From: Beroe ovata | Lineage: Eukaryota; Ctenophora; Nuda; Beroida; Beroidae | Length of the DNA stretch: 21,317 nucleotides | NCBI GenBank assembly: GCA_946803715.1 | Contig: CAMPET010000058.1 | Coordinates: 281,240-302,556 of the forward strand | Direction: 5' to 3' | Shown here: in pieces, positions 1 through 9,890 of the stretch | How the letters are laid out: every line of letters begins with the position of its first letter | How positions within the stretch are numbered: the first letter of the stretch is position 1 | Made by a program: the position numbers and the translations under genes | Notes under the pieces: model-generated | Databases searched by the model: none | Seen by the model: the letters and a program-made list of their open reading frames with translations, nothing else | What the model was told of the DNA's origin: nothing

Positions 1-18
1 CACACACACACACACACA
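1..18. repeat. (CA)n microsatellite at the left window edge
   Basis: Nine CA units open the window. The right edge of the window is a TG-rich run, so both edges fall in simple sequence, as is common where a draft contig stops. Confidence 0.95.
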
Positions 19-1782
19 GAGATTGCTGCTCGACTCTGTCTATGGGAAAGAGATGAGGAATAGTCTAGTATAATCTGTGTGGGTCTCAAACTGGTCACCA
101 GTGTGATGCAATTCACACACTCGCACCACTAAAATTGCGTTTTTCCCACATTTATACATTCATGGGCAAAACAAATCGAATGGAAAGCATGCCACACGAC
201 GTTGAAAAATTAACAAAACCCCATCTTCACAAAATGAAAATATGAAGAATCGGTAGAATATGGGGGAGATGTTGTCTGCATATATATTATCGTCTAGTTC
301 TAGGTCTACTAACTTCTCTGAGTATATTTGTCTAAGACAACTTGAATAAGAGAAGTTCCTGGAATATGCTCGGAATTGATATTCTACAAGTCTGCACTAT
401 ATTATAGAACCGTTTGTGATTGAGAGTTGTGCCTATAATAGAGTAATTTGTGATTGAGAGCAACATGTGATGAAAGTAGACCCTATTCGAATTTCGGCCG
501 GAGATATCGGATATATCTACCTCTGTTGGTCTATAATTGCTCAATTTGTGATAAGTGTTCCATTCGGTACTTTGAACTGATACTGTGAGCTACTGGTCAA
601 TTCAAGAGAGTATTACCAAGCGACCGGATTTAATTAGCAGAAATCTGAGCAATTGTGTTTCGATTGCAGCATCAAATAGGAAGTAATAGGAAGACTAGAT
701 AGCGACCATCGGAGAATTTATCCAATTATCCATTTCCAATCGGAATTTGCTGAGAAGAATTACTGAATTTCAGTGCCTTACATTAGTATACCTTACCTAT
801 AGATTATGATGTGTCAATATGTCGTCAGAGTAGCAACAAGAGGTGCAGCAACTAATTGTTGAGACTACCAAAACAGACAGATTGTTCTCAACTGACATAT
901 AATTCGAAACCGGCTGATATATCTGCAATATTTAGCTGACATCACATCGTGAAATTCGGGAGGTCAAGATAGAGAGATATATGTAACCCATCATTGACCC
1001 GACCAATTTCCGTACCAGCCAGTGACAGCCAGTACCAGTCTTAACATTGTGACAAGTAGATATTACAGCGATATATGAGACTTGGCATTGGTGAACAGCA
1101 TTTCCACATGCTAGATGTAGTGCCTATGCAACATGTAGTGCCTGCGTCCCCATAGAAACTGAGACTCTTGTCTTGTACGTTAATAAGTCCTGATCCATGT
1201 CGCTGCTGATCCATGTCGCTGCTGAACGTCTTACGTCATGTGGCAATCATTCTTTTCATCTTGTCTTTTCTGTAACGCGCTGTTGTTCATGAGTGGTAAA
1301 TAGCGCGCGCACTCCGCCATTATTGCGCGCGCCTTGTAAAGTCTTGTTTAATCCAGCGCGCGGCGTACTCCTCAGTAACCATAAGAACGCGCGGAATGAG
1401 ATCTAAATTGATTATCGCGCGTTCCACGAAACACTGTGCAGTCAGCTAATTGCCACGCGAATTCAGAATTGGGCCTGCGTGATTCATGCTATGTGTAATT
1501 TTAATAACAATATTCTTATTATCCCGAATTCGGTAACTCCTCCTCAAGCCCACGTTCCAAAACTCCAGCCGTGAGTAGTGAGTGGACATAATAATTATAT
1601 ACATAATTAATTAGTGTATTGACGTACTGTTAATGATGGGCATATACCATACGAAATACATTGTATAATGTATCGTATGCATGGTGTGTGAAAGAGGGAT
1701 CTTTTGGTAACTTTGATGATAATTAGGACGAGTAGTGTTGGAGCGAACATTTTACTGTAGCAATAAAGCGAAGCGTTGATCA
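19..1782. other. Intergenic stretch with no recognisable gene
   Basis: I found no exon chain or protein-like reading frame here. The only ATG-started frame of note is a 70-codon minus-strand one at 332-544 without recognisable motifs or splice context, which I reject. Small structures present are a 16-bp unit repeated twice in tandem at 1191-1222, an imperfect inverted repeat at 1648-1679 (arms of 13-15 bp around a 4-base loop) and a CpG-rich patch listed separately. Confidence 0.6.
1274..1424. other. CpG-rich patch with GCGCGC runs
   Basis: Several GCGC and GCGCGC words are packed into about 150 bases inside otherwise AT-rich DNA. A 9-bp word (GAACGCGCG) recurs in inverted form within the patch (about 1385 and 1417). 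Similar patches lie near 8400-8830 and 17860-18190. It could be a decayed member of the same GC-rich repeat class or a CpG island; nothing here decides between them. Confidence 0.5.
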
Positions 1783-2117
1783 AGTTAATACCCGTAATAG
1801 AGATTTAACTAAGTGAACAGTGAACACACAATGTAGTGAGATCAACTCTAATAAATGCATGATATGTACATCATTCTATACAACTTCTCATTTATAAAAC
1901 TCTTAAATCTTTAAAAAAATGGTTTATCCTTGGGAGAAAACTCAACAATGTAAGGTCATAAAAGTTCAAACATCTAAAACTGATGAATCTGTGAAATTAA
2001 AAAAAAGAAAAAACTGAGTACCACATCGATAGCTATATTATCTCTATAGTGCTGATACATAGTGCAGTTACATAGTGCTGTTACTTCGTGTTACTGAATA
2101 GAGCACACCTTGCTGCT
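1783..2117. repeat. Direct repeat, copy 1 (duplicated 3' end of the TIR gene)
   Basis: This segment matches 2706-3038 almost base for base, with a few substitutions and small indels in A-runs. In the second copy the right end holds the stop codon and last codons of the TIR/EF-hand gene. Copy 1 therefore carries the downstream flank plus about the last eight codons of that gene, in the same orientation, and breaks off at the single N at 2118. It is either a partial duplication with a dead gene tail or an assembly artefact at a closed gap. Confidence 0.9.
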
Positions 2118-2118
2118 N
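2118..2118. other. Ambiguous base (N), assembly junction
   Basis: The only N in the window sits exactly where the similarity between the two repeat copies ends. The sequence after it (a GGCAACGCCC word and a TCAATCAATCAATCA run) is unrelated to the second copy. This placement makes a mis-joined or collapsed repeat worth suspecting. Confidence 0.9.
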
Positions 2119-2705
2119 GCGGCAACGCCCTACGGGGTGATTCAATCAATCAATCACTTGATACACTACCTATTTGATACAACGACGGGACGTAAATTTG
2201 GAGTTTTAAAGTAACAGCTACACATGAAGTGCCTATGAGTAATGAGTATGTTACCAGCCCACTGTACTTATCTGAAACGAAAATCTTATGAAGAAACACT
2301 TTGTCACAATTCGACCTCACCTCGTTGCTTGGTATTCCTTAATTTGTTTAGTGTATATATTGCCAATATGACGCATTTGACTCAAAAAGAATTCACGCAG
2401 TAGATGTAGCAACTCGAGAGAAATACTCGAACAAGTTTATTTCCTCCCTATTATCAGCAGTGTGTACTGAATACCAGATTGTTTATGATAATAGTGCCGA
2501 TTGCTTGTTGGAAGCATTAGACTTGTTGGAAGAAACCGAAATCCACCGCTCACCCACCTCAAAACAAACACACGCACCAACCCAGAAATGACTATTTACA
2601 TGCGCACTCGTCTGTTCTCGTAACCATAGCAACGCGCACTTTCACTCATATTCTGCACTTGCATTTTGTGACGTAGATACCTACATGATACAGACAGAAT
2701 TTGCG
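2119..2705. other. Spacer between the two repeat copies, no gene seen
   Basis: No protein-like frame or exon was found. It begins with a short TCAA tandem run (about 2139-2156) and contains a good RFX X-box match at 2620-2633 (GTAACC, AT, AGCAAC). Confidence 0.55.
2620..2633. promoter_or_regulatory. X-box-like palindrome (RFX consensus)
   Basis: GTAACC-AT-AGCAAC fits the RFX-factor X-box pattern GTNRCC, 0-3 bases, RGYAAC. It lies about 380 bases downstream of the stop of the minus-strand TIR gene, not in an obvious promoter. Binding is an inference from the consensus only. Confidence 0.35.
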
Positions 2706-3038
2706 AGTTAATACCCGTAATAGAGATTTAACAAAGTGAACAGTGAACACACAATGTAGTGAGATCAACTCTGATAAATACATGATATGTACATCATTCT
2801 ATACAACTTCTCATTTATAAAACTCTAAAATTTTTAAAATGGTTTATCCTTTATGGGAGATAACTCAACATTGTAAGGTCATAAAAGTTCAAACATCTAA
2901 AACTGATGAATCTGTGAAATTAAAAAAAGAAAAAACTGAGTACCACATCGATAGCTATATTATCTCTATAGTGCTGATACATAGTGCTGTTACATAGTGC
3001 TGTAACATAGTGTTACTGAATAGAGCACACCTTACTGC
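2706..3038. repeat. Direct repeat, copy 2 (covers the 3' end of the TIR gene)
   Basis: Second copy of the repeat at 1783-2117, in the same orientation. Its right end overlaps the final codons and stop (3013-3015) of the minus-strand gene, so most of the repeat would be that gene's 3' UTR or downstream flank. I saw no AATAAA on the minus strand within it. Confidence 0.9.
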
Positions 3039-6000
3039 TGTTACTATTATTGGAAATGGATTGTCGACTGAGAAACATGACAAACTCATCAAATTCCATG
3101 ACACCAGATTGTTTAACATCGAATTTTCTGATTTGTTCCGCCACCGCCCGTTTACTCGTTCCAACAGGGAGAATGTCTGGCCCAATCTTCTTGAAACACT
3201 CGCATATCTCTTCAACTAGGGGGACATTACGCATGATTGGACACTGGTGAGACACTAATGAGACACAATTAGACACTAGTGAGACACTAGTAAGAATCTA
3301 GATACAATAGTTAAGACGCTACTCGAGACATGATATAACTGGCCGGGATACACAATTGGGTGAGACACGTACACTGTGTTGAGACACACCGTGAGTCGTG
3401 ACATACTCCGTGAGACATTACTACTAGGTGAGACATCTTGATAAGACACTATTAGTTGAGACACACCGTGACACACAAATAGTGAGATACCGCTATTACC
3501 TGATAATCTGTAGTCTCCACTCTCATCAATGCCGCAGAACACTGCGAACAGCTCATCCAGTTGTTTGGTCGTGTACTGTGGGTAGTTGAGTAGCAGGGTA
3601 TCGTAGTCCGGCGTCACAGTGTCGCAATCATAGCTCAGTCCGCCACGGCGTATTGTCATGAACTTGTCCTCCACTTTCCGACCGTGAACCACAGATCTCA
3701 TGGCGTCCCCGACAACCACTCCGCTGAATGACCTGTGCAATATACACACGGTTTACGGCATTTTGCGAGCGATAAAGCACTGAAATGGCGATATTGTGAT
3801 ACCATGACGTCACTAACTCACTTGCTATCTCCGGCCATCATAGCTTTGATACCGAGGATCAGCTCACAGGACTTGGGATTGAGGAAGAAGAGGAGCAGTC
3901 TCGTTCCCTTGACAACGGATTGAGGACTGAGTCGTGCGAGTGGGCGGCCGTCCTGGTCCTGGAGGACTCCCTGTGGCATCCTCCTGATGTACTCCAGCGC
4001 TATTTTACACCTCTTCCTCTGTCCTGTCATGTCCCGCATGTCCACTATCCACTCCCCGTTAACATCGCATATGTTAGACCTGTGTGGAGGAGTGTACCAT
4101 GGTTACCATGGTGATGGGGTACAATGGTTACCGTGGTAACCATTGTAGTGTGAGTTATAGAGAACTGATTATCATTTGCCAGAGGATAACCTTGTTTTCG
4201 ATAGTCGGAGTCTGTGTAAGAGTATTTTCAGCGGTTCCCTGTACATCTCCTCGAACTCCACAGCATTCTCTGGGTCCACAGCTGAGGAAGCTGGACGGAA
4301 ATCGATCCACGTGGACTGGCTCGTCTCGTGGCTGATCTGGTGTGGCGGGTAGGAGGGTCGGTATGTGGACTTCACCAGAGGACGCGCTTTCTTCTGGTCA
4401 GTGTAGGGCAGCACAAGTGGGATGATGATTTTACCCGAGTCGTAAGCCAGGCTAATCTCTTTCGTGCACATTTCCGATTTTAGATACTCCTCGGAGAGCA
4501 AGCAGAGCTCGCACTTGGCTAGACGGATAGCTGAGGTGATGTCAGAGCTCCAATTAGCCCCTATTTCCATCCTCTGATCTCTCCAACACAGAATCTCATT
4601 ACTCTCGAGGAACGTCTGGAGAAGATCAGCCCAGCCACTATCGAGACTCCTGTACGTGATCATTACATCGTAAATAGAGGAGTGAAACTGCAGAGCTTCG
4701 TCCTCCAAACTCATAGTCCCCTTCAGCAGACAGTTCTCGTCTATAATGAAGAATTCCCTCCTCACTCGAGTTGTGTATGAGATATCAAACTCGTACCGAT
4801 GCATTGTGTGATGTGAGAGGTTAGCTTCTGCCATCTTCCTCTTCCCTACGTACCGGTGCCCCGTTATTTCACCCAGATTATCCTTGTTCAGCTTGCAGTA
4901 TGCCTCAAACACATCCTTACTCTCAATCAAGTCGTCAGCGTGCAGGTTCCTGTACAGATCATAGTCCATTTCGTTGATAGCATCGGTGTATCTGAGAATC
5001 AGATCATCTACATACGGTTCGCACTCGCCGCACACTTTGTCAACCTCGTCCAGTTTCTGGAAACTCGTCTGTAGCTGGTCAAACTGGAATGTCAAACACC
5101 TCATGTTTGCAAGGGATGCGTACTCAAAACACACCAAGCTGGCACCGGACTGTGACTTCTGCAGAACACCGACCATGGTGCTGAAAGTGGGCTTCCTGTT
5201 GATGAACCGGGGAATCGTACAGTAGAAGTAGTTACCGTAGAACACACCAGGCAGCACATACTGACAATAGTGCACGTCAATGGAGTGGTGGCCGGTCTTC
5301 ACTACCCCGATCATTAGGTTCTGGTTCTGGACCGTGTACACTCCACTGATCTCATCAACTTCCAGAGTAAGGGTCATGTCGAACTGAAACTTGTGGACCC
5401 GGTTGATGTACGTTCCCTGCATTATCTGACCATCGCGTTCTATCATCAGCTCGTACTTTGAATCACCGTTATCAAACACAAACGTCCCAGTAACATTGTT
5501 AATGCTCCCTTTGAACTCTTTGGATGAGACAAAGTCATTGATTCCCACTACCTTGCCCGACATTCCATCGCACAGGATGTACAGTAGTTTGGGAACAATA
5601 CATGTTCTCTGCTTCCCTTTACGAGCATCTATAGCTGCCTGCTCGAACCCATTGTCGGCCGATTTCATCTTCTCGAATGGTCTGACAGACCACATTCCCG
5701 ATAGAAAGTACACAGGAGGCATGTAGTGACTCTTTATTTCCTTGACCAGGGTCTTGAAAAGCAAGGTGTTCGGGTCTAGTGTCATTTTACCAGTCTGTTT
5801 TAGTCGGGCTAGGCAGCTCAGTAGTGTTTCCTTGAGATCAATGTCTTTCCAGTAATCGTCATTGAAAATGTTCCTTCTTGCATCAGTTGCTATGATAAAG
5901 AATGGCACATCCTTGAGAGCCACTTTCCGGATCATGCCAATCAATTCGACATTGTCACGGATGTTGCAGGACATAAGCAGACAAACAGTTCTCGCATAAA

Positions 6001-7933
6001 ACAAGTCCTTCCCTGAGCAAGAAATGGGCTCGATTCCGGCATTGTAGAGATTCTTCTTCAACTCCTGAATTAATTCGTAGTCTTCCTCCGCCCCAAGTAA
6101 AAGTATGGGATAGTCAGTGGGGTTGGGAGGTACATATGTGAAGGAATTTATAACTGAGGTCCTCAAATTCCTAGGTTCAGCCTGACTGACCAACTCCTCA
6201 AACAAAATCTCGTCCTCAGGAACACCAGCATCGTGAGAAGAGAAACCTTGGATTCTCTTTGCTTCAAACTTAGTCTTCGGCATCACTGTGATTCCATTCT
6301 CACATCTGAAGAAGTATCCGTTGATTTGTAAGAGTGATTTGGAGTCACACGTGTAGATTCCTTTGTAAGTTATGCAGGAGTATGGGCTGTCGTGGATGTA
6401 AAGCCAGAAACACTGGGACTGTGTATCCAGAACCCCAGGGTACATGCTGCCATGGTGATTCATAACATCTACCATGAGATCACAGCCCCTCTGCTGAACT
6501 ATGACCATATCCATCTTCTCCCCCTTTAGCTCGGATATTGCATCTGTAACCTCATAGAATCCTGATACACCCTCATTTTCCAGAGTTGCAGTGAGTGTTC
6601 CCAAACATTCGAAATATTTATCACCAACATTGAAGATCTCACAGACTTGACCTTCAAACTTGCTCCCCTTAAAATCCATGATCCCCTCAATACTCATCAT
6701 AATCTGAACATAGTCCTCTTTCCAGCCCTCATTCTTCTGAGACCAGGGCCCACAATAAGCACCAGTTATCGAGATTTTGCGGGTTAGTCCATCAAACGTT
6801 CCTTCAAGGAGTAATCCAGAGGGAGTCCTTCCATAGACCCTATCCTCCTCTTGGGTGAGGAGAAGAGTCATGGATCTGCTATCATAGAAATCCGAACAGA
6901 AGTCACCACTCACAACTATTTTGCAATACCATATACCTGACAGAGCAGTATACTTTGCTTCCTTTACTTCTGAAGTATAGTTCAGTATTTGGAAGAGCAT
7001 CTCATTGAAACTAACTGATGGGGCATCTAAACCATTCCAAGTGTACCATTTGCTGTCTGCAAGGGAATAAGCCATGTTATCAGGGATTCTACTCTGTCGA
7101 AAAGAGGAACAAGTTGGATGAACAAGAACTTGGATACAAAGCTCTCCATTATTTGCAAGTTCTGCACCTCGAGTTAGCAATCTGATCAATCTTGCATCAT
7201 AACAAGCATTATCTGTATAGAGTAGCAATAAAACTCTTGAACGGTGTATTTCTAATTCATTACTGGTAACTCTCAAATTCTTTGTTTCCAAGATTTTCCT
7301 GAGTTTCTTAGTGAATTCAACATCGAAATTACATGAGAGTAGGAAGACATGATAATCATCTCCAATAAGCTTTCCATCCCATTGAGGTTTTATGTAGAGG
7401 CTATTGAGTTTATCTAGGATATCACCCCAGTTTTCAGATTCAAGAACAGAGTTCATTTTTTGTACCACTTTCTGGAATTCCTGTGCTTGTAAATAGTCTG
7501 ATATATCAGGAATATTTTCTATTTGGCTGGAATCATTTGCTTGATTATCTGGCTTTATGATTGTTGACAAAGAAGATTCTTTTGAAGATATTGCTATCCA
7601 TTCCGAGAAATATGATTTTTTAGTACCTTTTTTGAAGCAAGTTATTTCATATTCACCAAATTCAGATTTCAAAATAGTGGCAGCTTTCCATTCTCCAAAC
7701 AATAAAACTTTAACTTTGTCTCCCTCAACTGAAAAATTAATTTCATCCTTCCTGGTTGAAAAAAGATTGTTGTTCAAATCTTTCACTTTTTCAGCCGGCA
7801 CCAACTCATCAAAGTTTTCATCCAAATTTTCATATCGTACTCTATACAGCAACTTGGGCCCATGTTCAGTGATAATGTAATCAAATTTTTCATCACTTTT
7901 TATCACTTCACCAATCTTGTACTGCTTGTTCAT
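3013..7933 (-). CDS. Multidomain TIR protein with chromo-barrel/Tudor-like N-terminus and C-terminal EF-hand pair
   Basis: Four exons (minus): 7933-4191, 4079-3822, 3732-3500, 3215-3013; 4,437 nt, 1,478 aa. Phases agree at every join. The ATG has A at -3 and an in-frame TGA two codons upstream. Domains seen: residues 5-52 chromo-barrel-like (Y-x-V-x-Y ... DELVP); 70-118 Tudor/Agenet-like; 194-275 degenerate TIR-like; 331-560 beta-rich, starting LSGIW; 608-690 second degenerate TIR-like; 744-950 beta-rich, starting LSGMW; 975-1078 NTF2/DUF3887-like; 1088-1180 good TIR (YDVMITYRS, later CTKE with Glu1159 at the NADase catalytic position). The last join completes an EF loop at 1403-1414 (D-S-D-L-E at positions 1, 3, 5, 8, 12); a second is at 1444-1455. 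Inferred role: intracellular sensor or NAD-processing TIR protein with calcium input. The first donor (AAG|GTTATC) is weak; if unspliced, the protein stops at residue 1253. No signal peptide or membrane segment. I know no described family with this order. Confidence 0.85.
3236..3490. repeat. Degenerate GTGAGACAC tandem repeat in intron 3 of the TIR gene
   Basis: About a dozen imperfect copies of a GAGACAC core (often GTGAGACAC or TGAGACACTA) fill most of the 284-base last intron (3216-3499). The neighbouring exons lack it. It looks like a local decayed minisatellite rather than a regulatory array. Confidence 0.75.
4120..4147. promoter_or_regulatory. Perfect palindrome containing an X-box, in intron 1 of the TIR gene
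   Basis: Two perfect 13-bp arms (TACAATGGTTACC and its complement) flank GT. The core GGTTACC-GT-GGTAACC (4126-4141) is an ideal RFX X-box match. A second, weaker copy (GTTACC-AT-GGTGAT) lies just upstream near 4102. Both sit in the first intron (4080-4190) next to the weak donor, so a hairpin in the pre-mRNA could also affect splicing; that is speculation. Confidence 0.45.
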
Positions 7934-9070
7934 TTTTCATTGAACAAGCACCAGCTATTTTGTTCATATTACTGAGAAGGGGGAACGTATTAGTATGTGA
8001 CTCATTGCATAGCATTGAATTCAATTTTAACAATGGAGCAGTTGAAATTAACACAGAGATCTATCATTAAGATTAATACTGTGGGAAAACTGGTCACTAT
8101 AACTATAATGATAGAAACTTATCCAGTAATCAATCACAATTTTCATGAGTGAAAAACGCTACTTAGTTTTCAAGGTGTCTTTGTGGAATTGAATTTCTTG
8201 CAGATTTGCTGATAAATTATACCTGTGGAACAATTTCATTTCAAGGAGAAACAGAAGTCACAATTCAATAACCACTTTTACAACATTCAAGGAGAAATGC
8301 ACAAATCTTGAAAATCATGCGCAAACGCTGCGCGTCTGATTTCATTTTAATTTGCAATTTGCAAAATTTGTGATTCCATTTTACTTTGCAAATTTTGTGA
8401 TAATTCACGGAGCCGCGCGCGCGCGGGTTACGCAACGAATCAGCGATTCAGCGTCGCGTGGCAGCCTGTCTACGCGTATCATAAACCCGGGGTTAGCTTT
8501 GCGCGCGCTGATGTGCTCGGCTCAATGGCTCATCCTCGCTGACGCCTGCCGCGCGGCGCTGCTTGCGTCGCGTCAAAAGGCCTAGCATTGCCAAAACGCC
8601 GCGCACGCAGCGCGAGCGTGGCTGTGGCGGATCAATTATCTTTGCAATGCAATTTTGAAATTTCTACCCGCTTGCTGGCGAGGTTTAATTTTAATTCATT
8701 TATACTCATGCCAGTGGAATCTTGATTGCGCGTGCGCGGCGCGCTTGCATCTGGCAATGCTGGACCATAGACGGCCGATGCAATTGCAACTCGCGGAGCT
8801 GTCTAAGAATAAGTTTCGCGCTCGCAGTGAAACTCTCGACAGGTCTGATGAAATCTGACAAGGAAAAACGATATTATAAGTTTTACTGCAATAGTGCGGA
8901 TTATGAATCATTTATTTATAGGTTTCCTATTTCAATAAAATTTTGCGACTTTTGATGGTTCAAAAGACAGATCCATTACAGTTATAATATATCCAATTCA
9001 ATTCAATTATGTTCAAACACATCTGTTGTGCAAAAATTTCACCCATTGATATTTTAAGGGTGAATTATAG
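7934..9070. other. Divergent intergenic region, left half
   Basis: This part of the interval separates the start of the minus-strand TIR gene from the plus-strand TTC28-like gene, so it should hold the TIR gene promoter. I see no clear TATA box. Between 8340 and 8400 an AT-rich phrase (TTTGCAAATTTTGTGAT-like) is duplicated in tandem. A GC-rich patch follows and is listed separately. Confidence 0.5.
8322..8870. repeat. GC-rich patch, possible decayed foldback element
   Basis: A CpG/GCGCGC-rich block (about 8408-8830) lies in AT-rich surroundings. Its right flank, 8842-8861, matches 18039-18058 of the foldback element downstream of the TTC28-like gene at 18 of 20 positions. Its left flank near 8334 has TCTGATTTCAT, an inverted echo of that motif. 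This suggests both patches are copies of one repeat family. No transposase is present, so it would be non-autonomous. A CpG-island promoter is the alternative. Confidence 0.45.
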
Positions 9071-9241
9071 CAGTATAAGAAGACTTCTGTAACACTGAAT
9101 CCTAGCAATTTTTGGTATGTCTCTCATCAAGTTATTAGCAAAATTGAAGGTGGTAATTACCTTTTTAACAATGATAGATTTAATGAATATATGAGGGCTC
9201 ATCCTCAAGTAGCTAGAAGAAAAGGCATTAACATTTATTAA
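9071..9241 (+). CDS. Possible orphan terminal exon, 56 codons to a stop, unknown product
   Basis: A frame open from CAG at 9071 to TAA at 9241 translates to a protein-like stretch with mixed hydrophobic, charged and aromatic residues (for example SNFWYVSHQVISKIEGGNY followed later by HPQVARRKGINIY). It follows a TTATAG that could serve as a splice acceptor and has no early ATG, so it would be a last exon or a gene relic. I could not find upstream exons and recognise no family. ATTAAA overlaps the stop. Chance openness in AT-rich DNA is a real alternative. Confidence 0.25.
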   Translation, partial: QYKKTSVTLNPSNFWYVSHQVISKIEGGNYLFNNDRFNEYMRAHPQVARRKGINIY

Positions 9242-9479
9242 AAGTATTCCTCTTTCCTTGGACAACAGGCAGTGGATACCTTATCAAAAAGGTGGCGGTT
9301 TTCATTGGCTGAGATTGTATTGAATAACTTTTCTTGCAATGTGTGATGGTTTCATACCATAAATTCTTATCTTATCTTAAATTGAATCAAACGTCCACAC
9401 CCTTTGCACATTGTCATGAATGTTGGTGTGTATCATGGCTACTTGGATGGTTTTCTAGTTATTAAGTATATACATCATA

Positions 9480-9890
9480 TGCCTGTGTTTGTGTCCGTGT
9501 GTTTGTGTGTGTGTGTGCTTGTATGCAAGTCTTCTGGTCTTCAATCTTTGTTTGTGTTTCTGTGTTCTGATTGTAGGGGTGTGACAGTGAGTGTCTTTGT
9601 GTACATCTGTGTGTCAGTGTATATATTGCGTACCTGGGTCAGTGTTTGACAGGCAATGTGTATTATTCATTGCCTGTCACACACGAAAACACAAGCACAC
9701 ATACACACACGCCCCCATCAGTGTCTGTGTGATATCCAGGGTGTGTGTTATATTGGGGGTTCAGTTCAGTTCAGCTATTCAGTTCAGGGGTTGTGTAATA
9801 TTCGGGGTGTGTGTTATATCCGGTGTGTGTGTTATATCTGGTTTATATAATATCCGGGTTGTGTGGAATATCTGGGTGTATGTAATTTAA
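9480..9890. repeat. GT-rich low-complexity block with a degenerate ~20-bp tandem repeat
   Basis: Runs of TGTGTG interrupted by other bases fill 9480-9640. From about 9730 to 9885 a unit resembling GGTGTGTGTTATATCCG recurs around five or six times, together with TTCAG repeats near 9760-9786. Open frames here are products of the repeat and not genes. Confidence 0.85.
9647..9679. repeat. Perfect 12-bp inverted repeat
   Basis: TGACAGGCAATG and its exact complement CATTGCCTGTCA are separated by nine bases. The structure lies inside the GT-rich block, at the point where the strand bias switches from GT-rich to CA-rich, which may be how it arose. Confidence 0.75.

Noticed and set aside
332-544. 70-codon minus-strand frame
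   Set aside because: No motif, no splice support, and AT-rich sequence where such frames are expected by chance.
3240-3276. Acceptor CCAG at about 3241 for the last TIR-gene exon
   Set aside because: The phase would create an immediate stop; the TAG at 3216 keeps frame and completes the EF loop.
4191-7933. Bacterial contamination or recent transfer, because of the 1.2-kb-codon intronless exon with TIR modules
   Set aside because: The exon splices in frame to three further eukaryotic exons and has a eukaryotic start context; no ribosome-binding site or operon neighbours are seen.
9404-9890. Valine/cysteine-rich plus-strand frames
   Set aside because: They translate GT-rich simple sequence.
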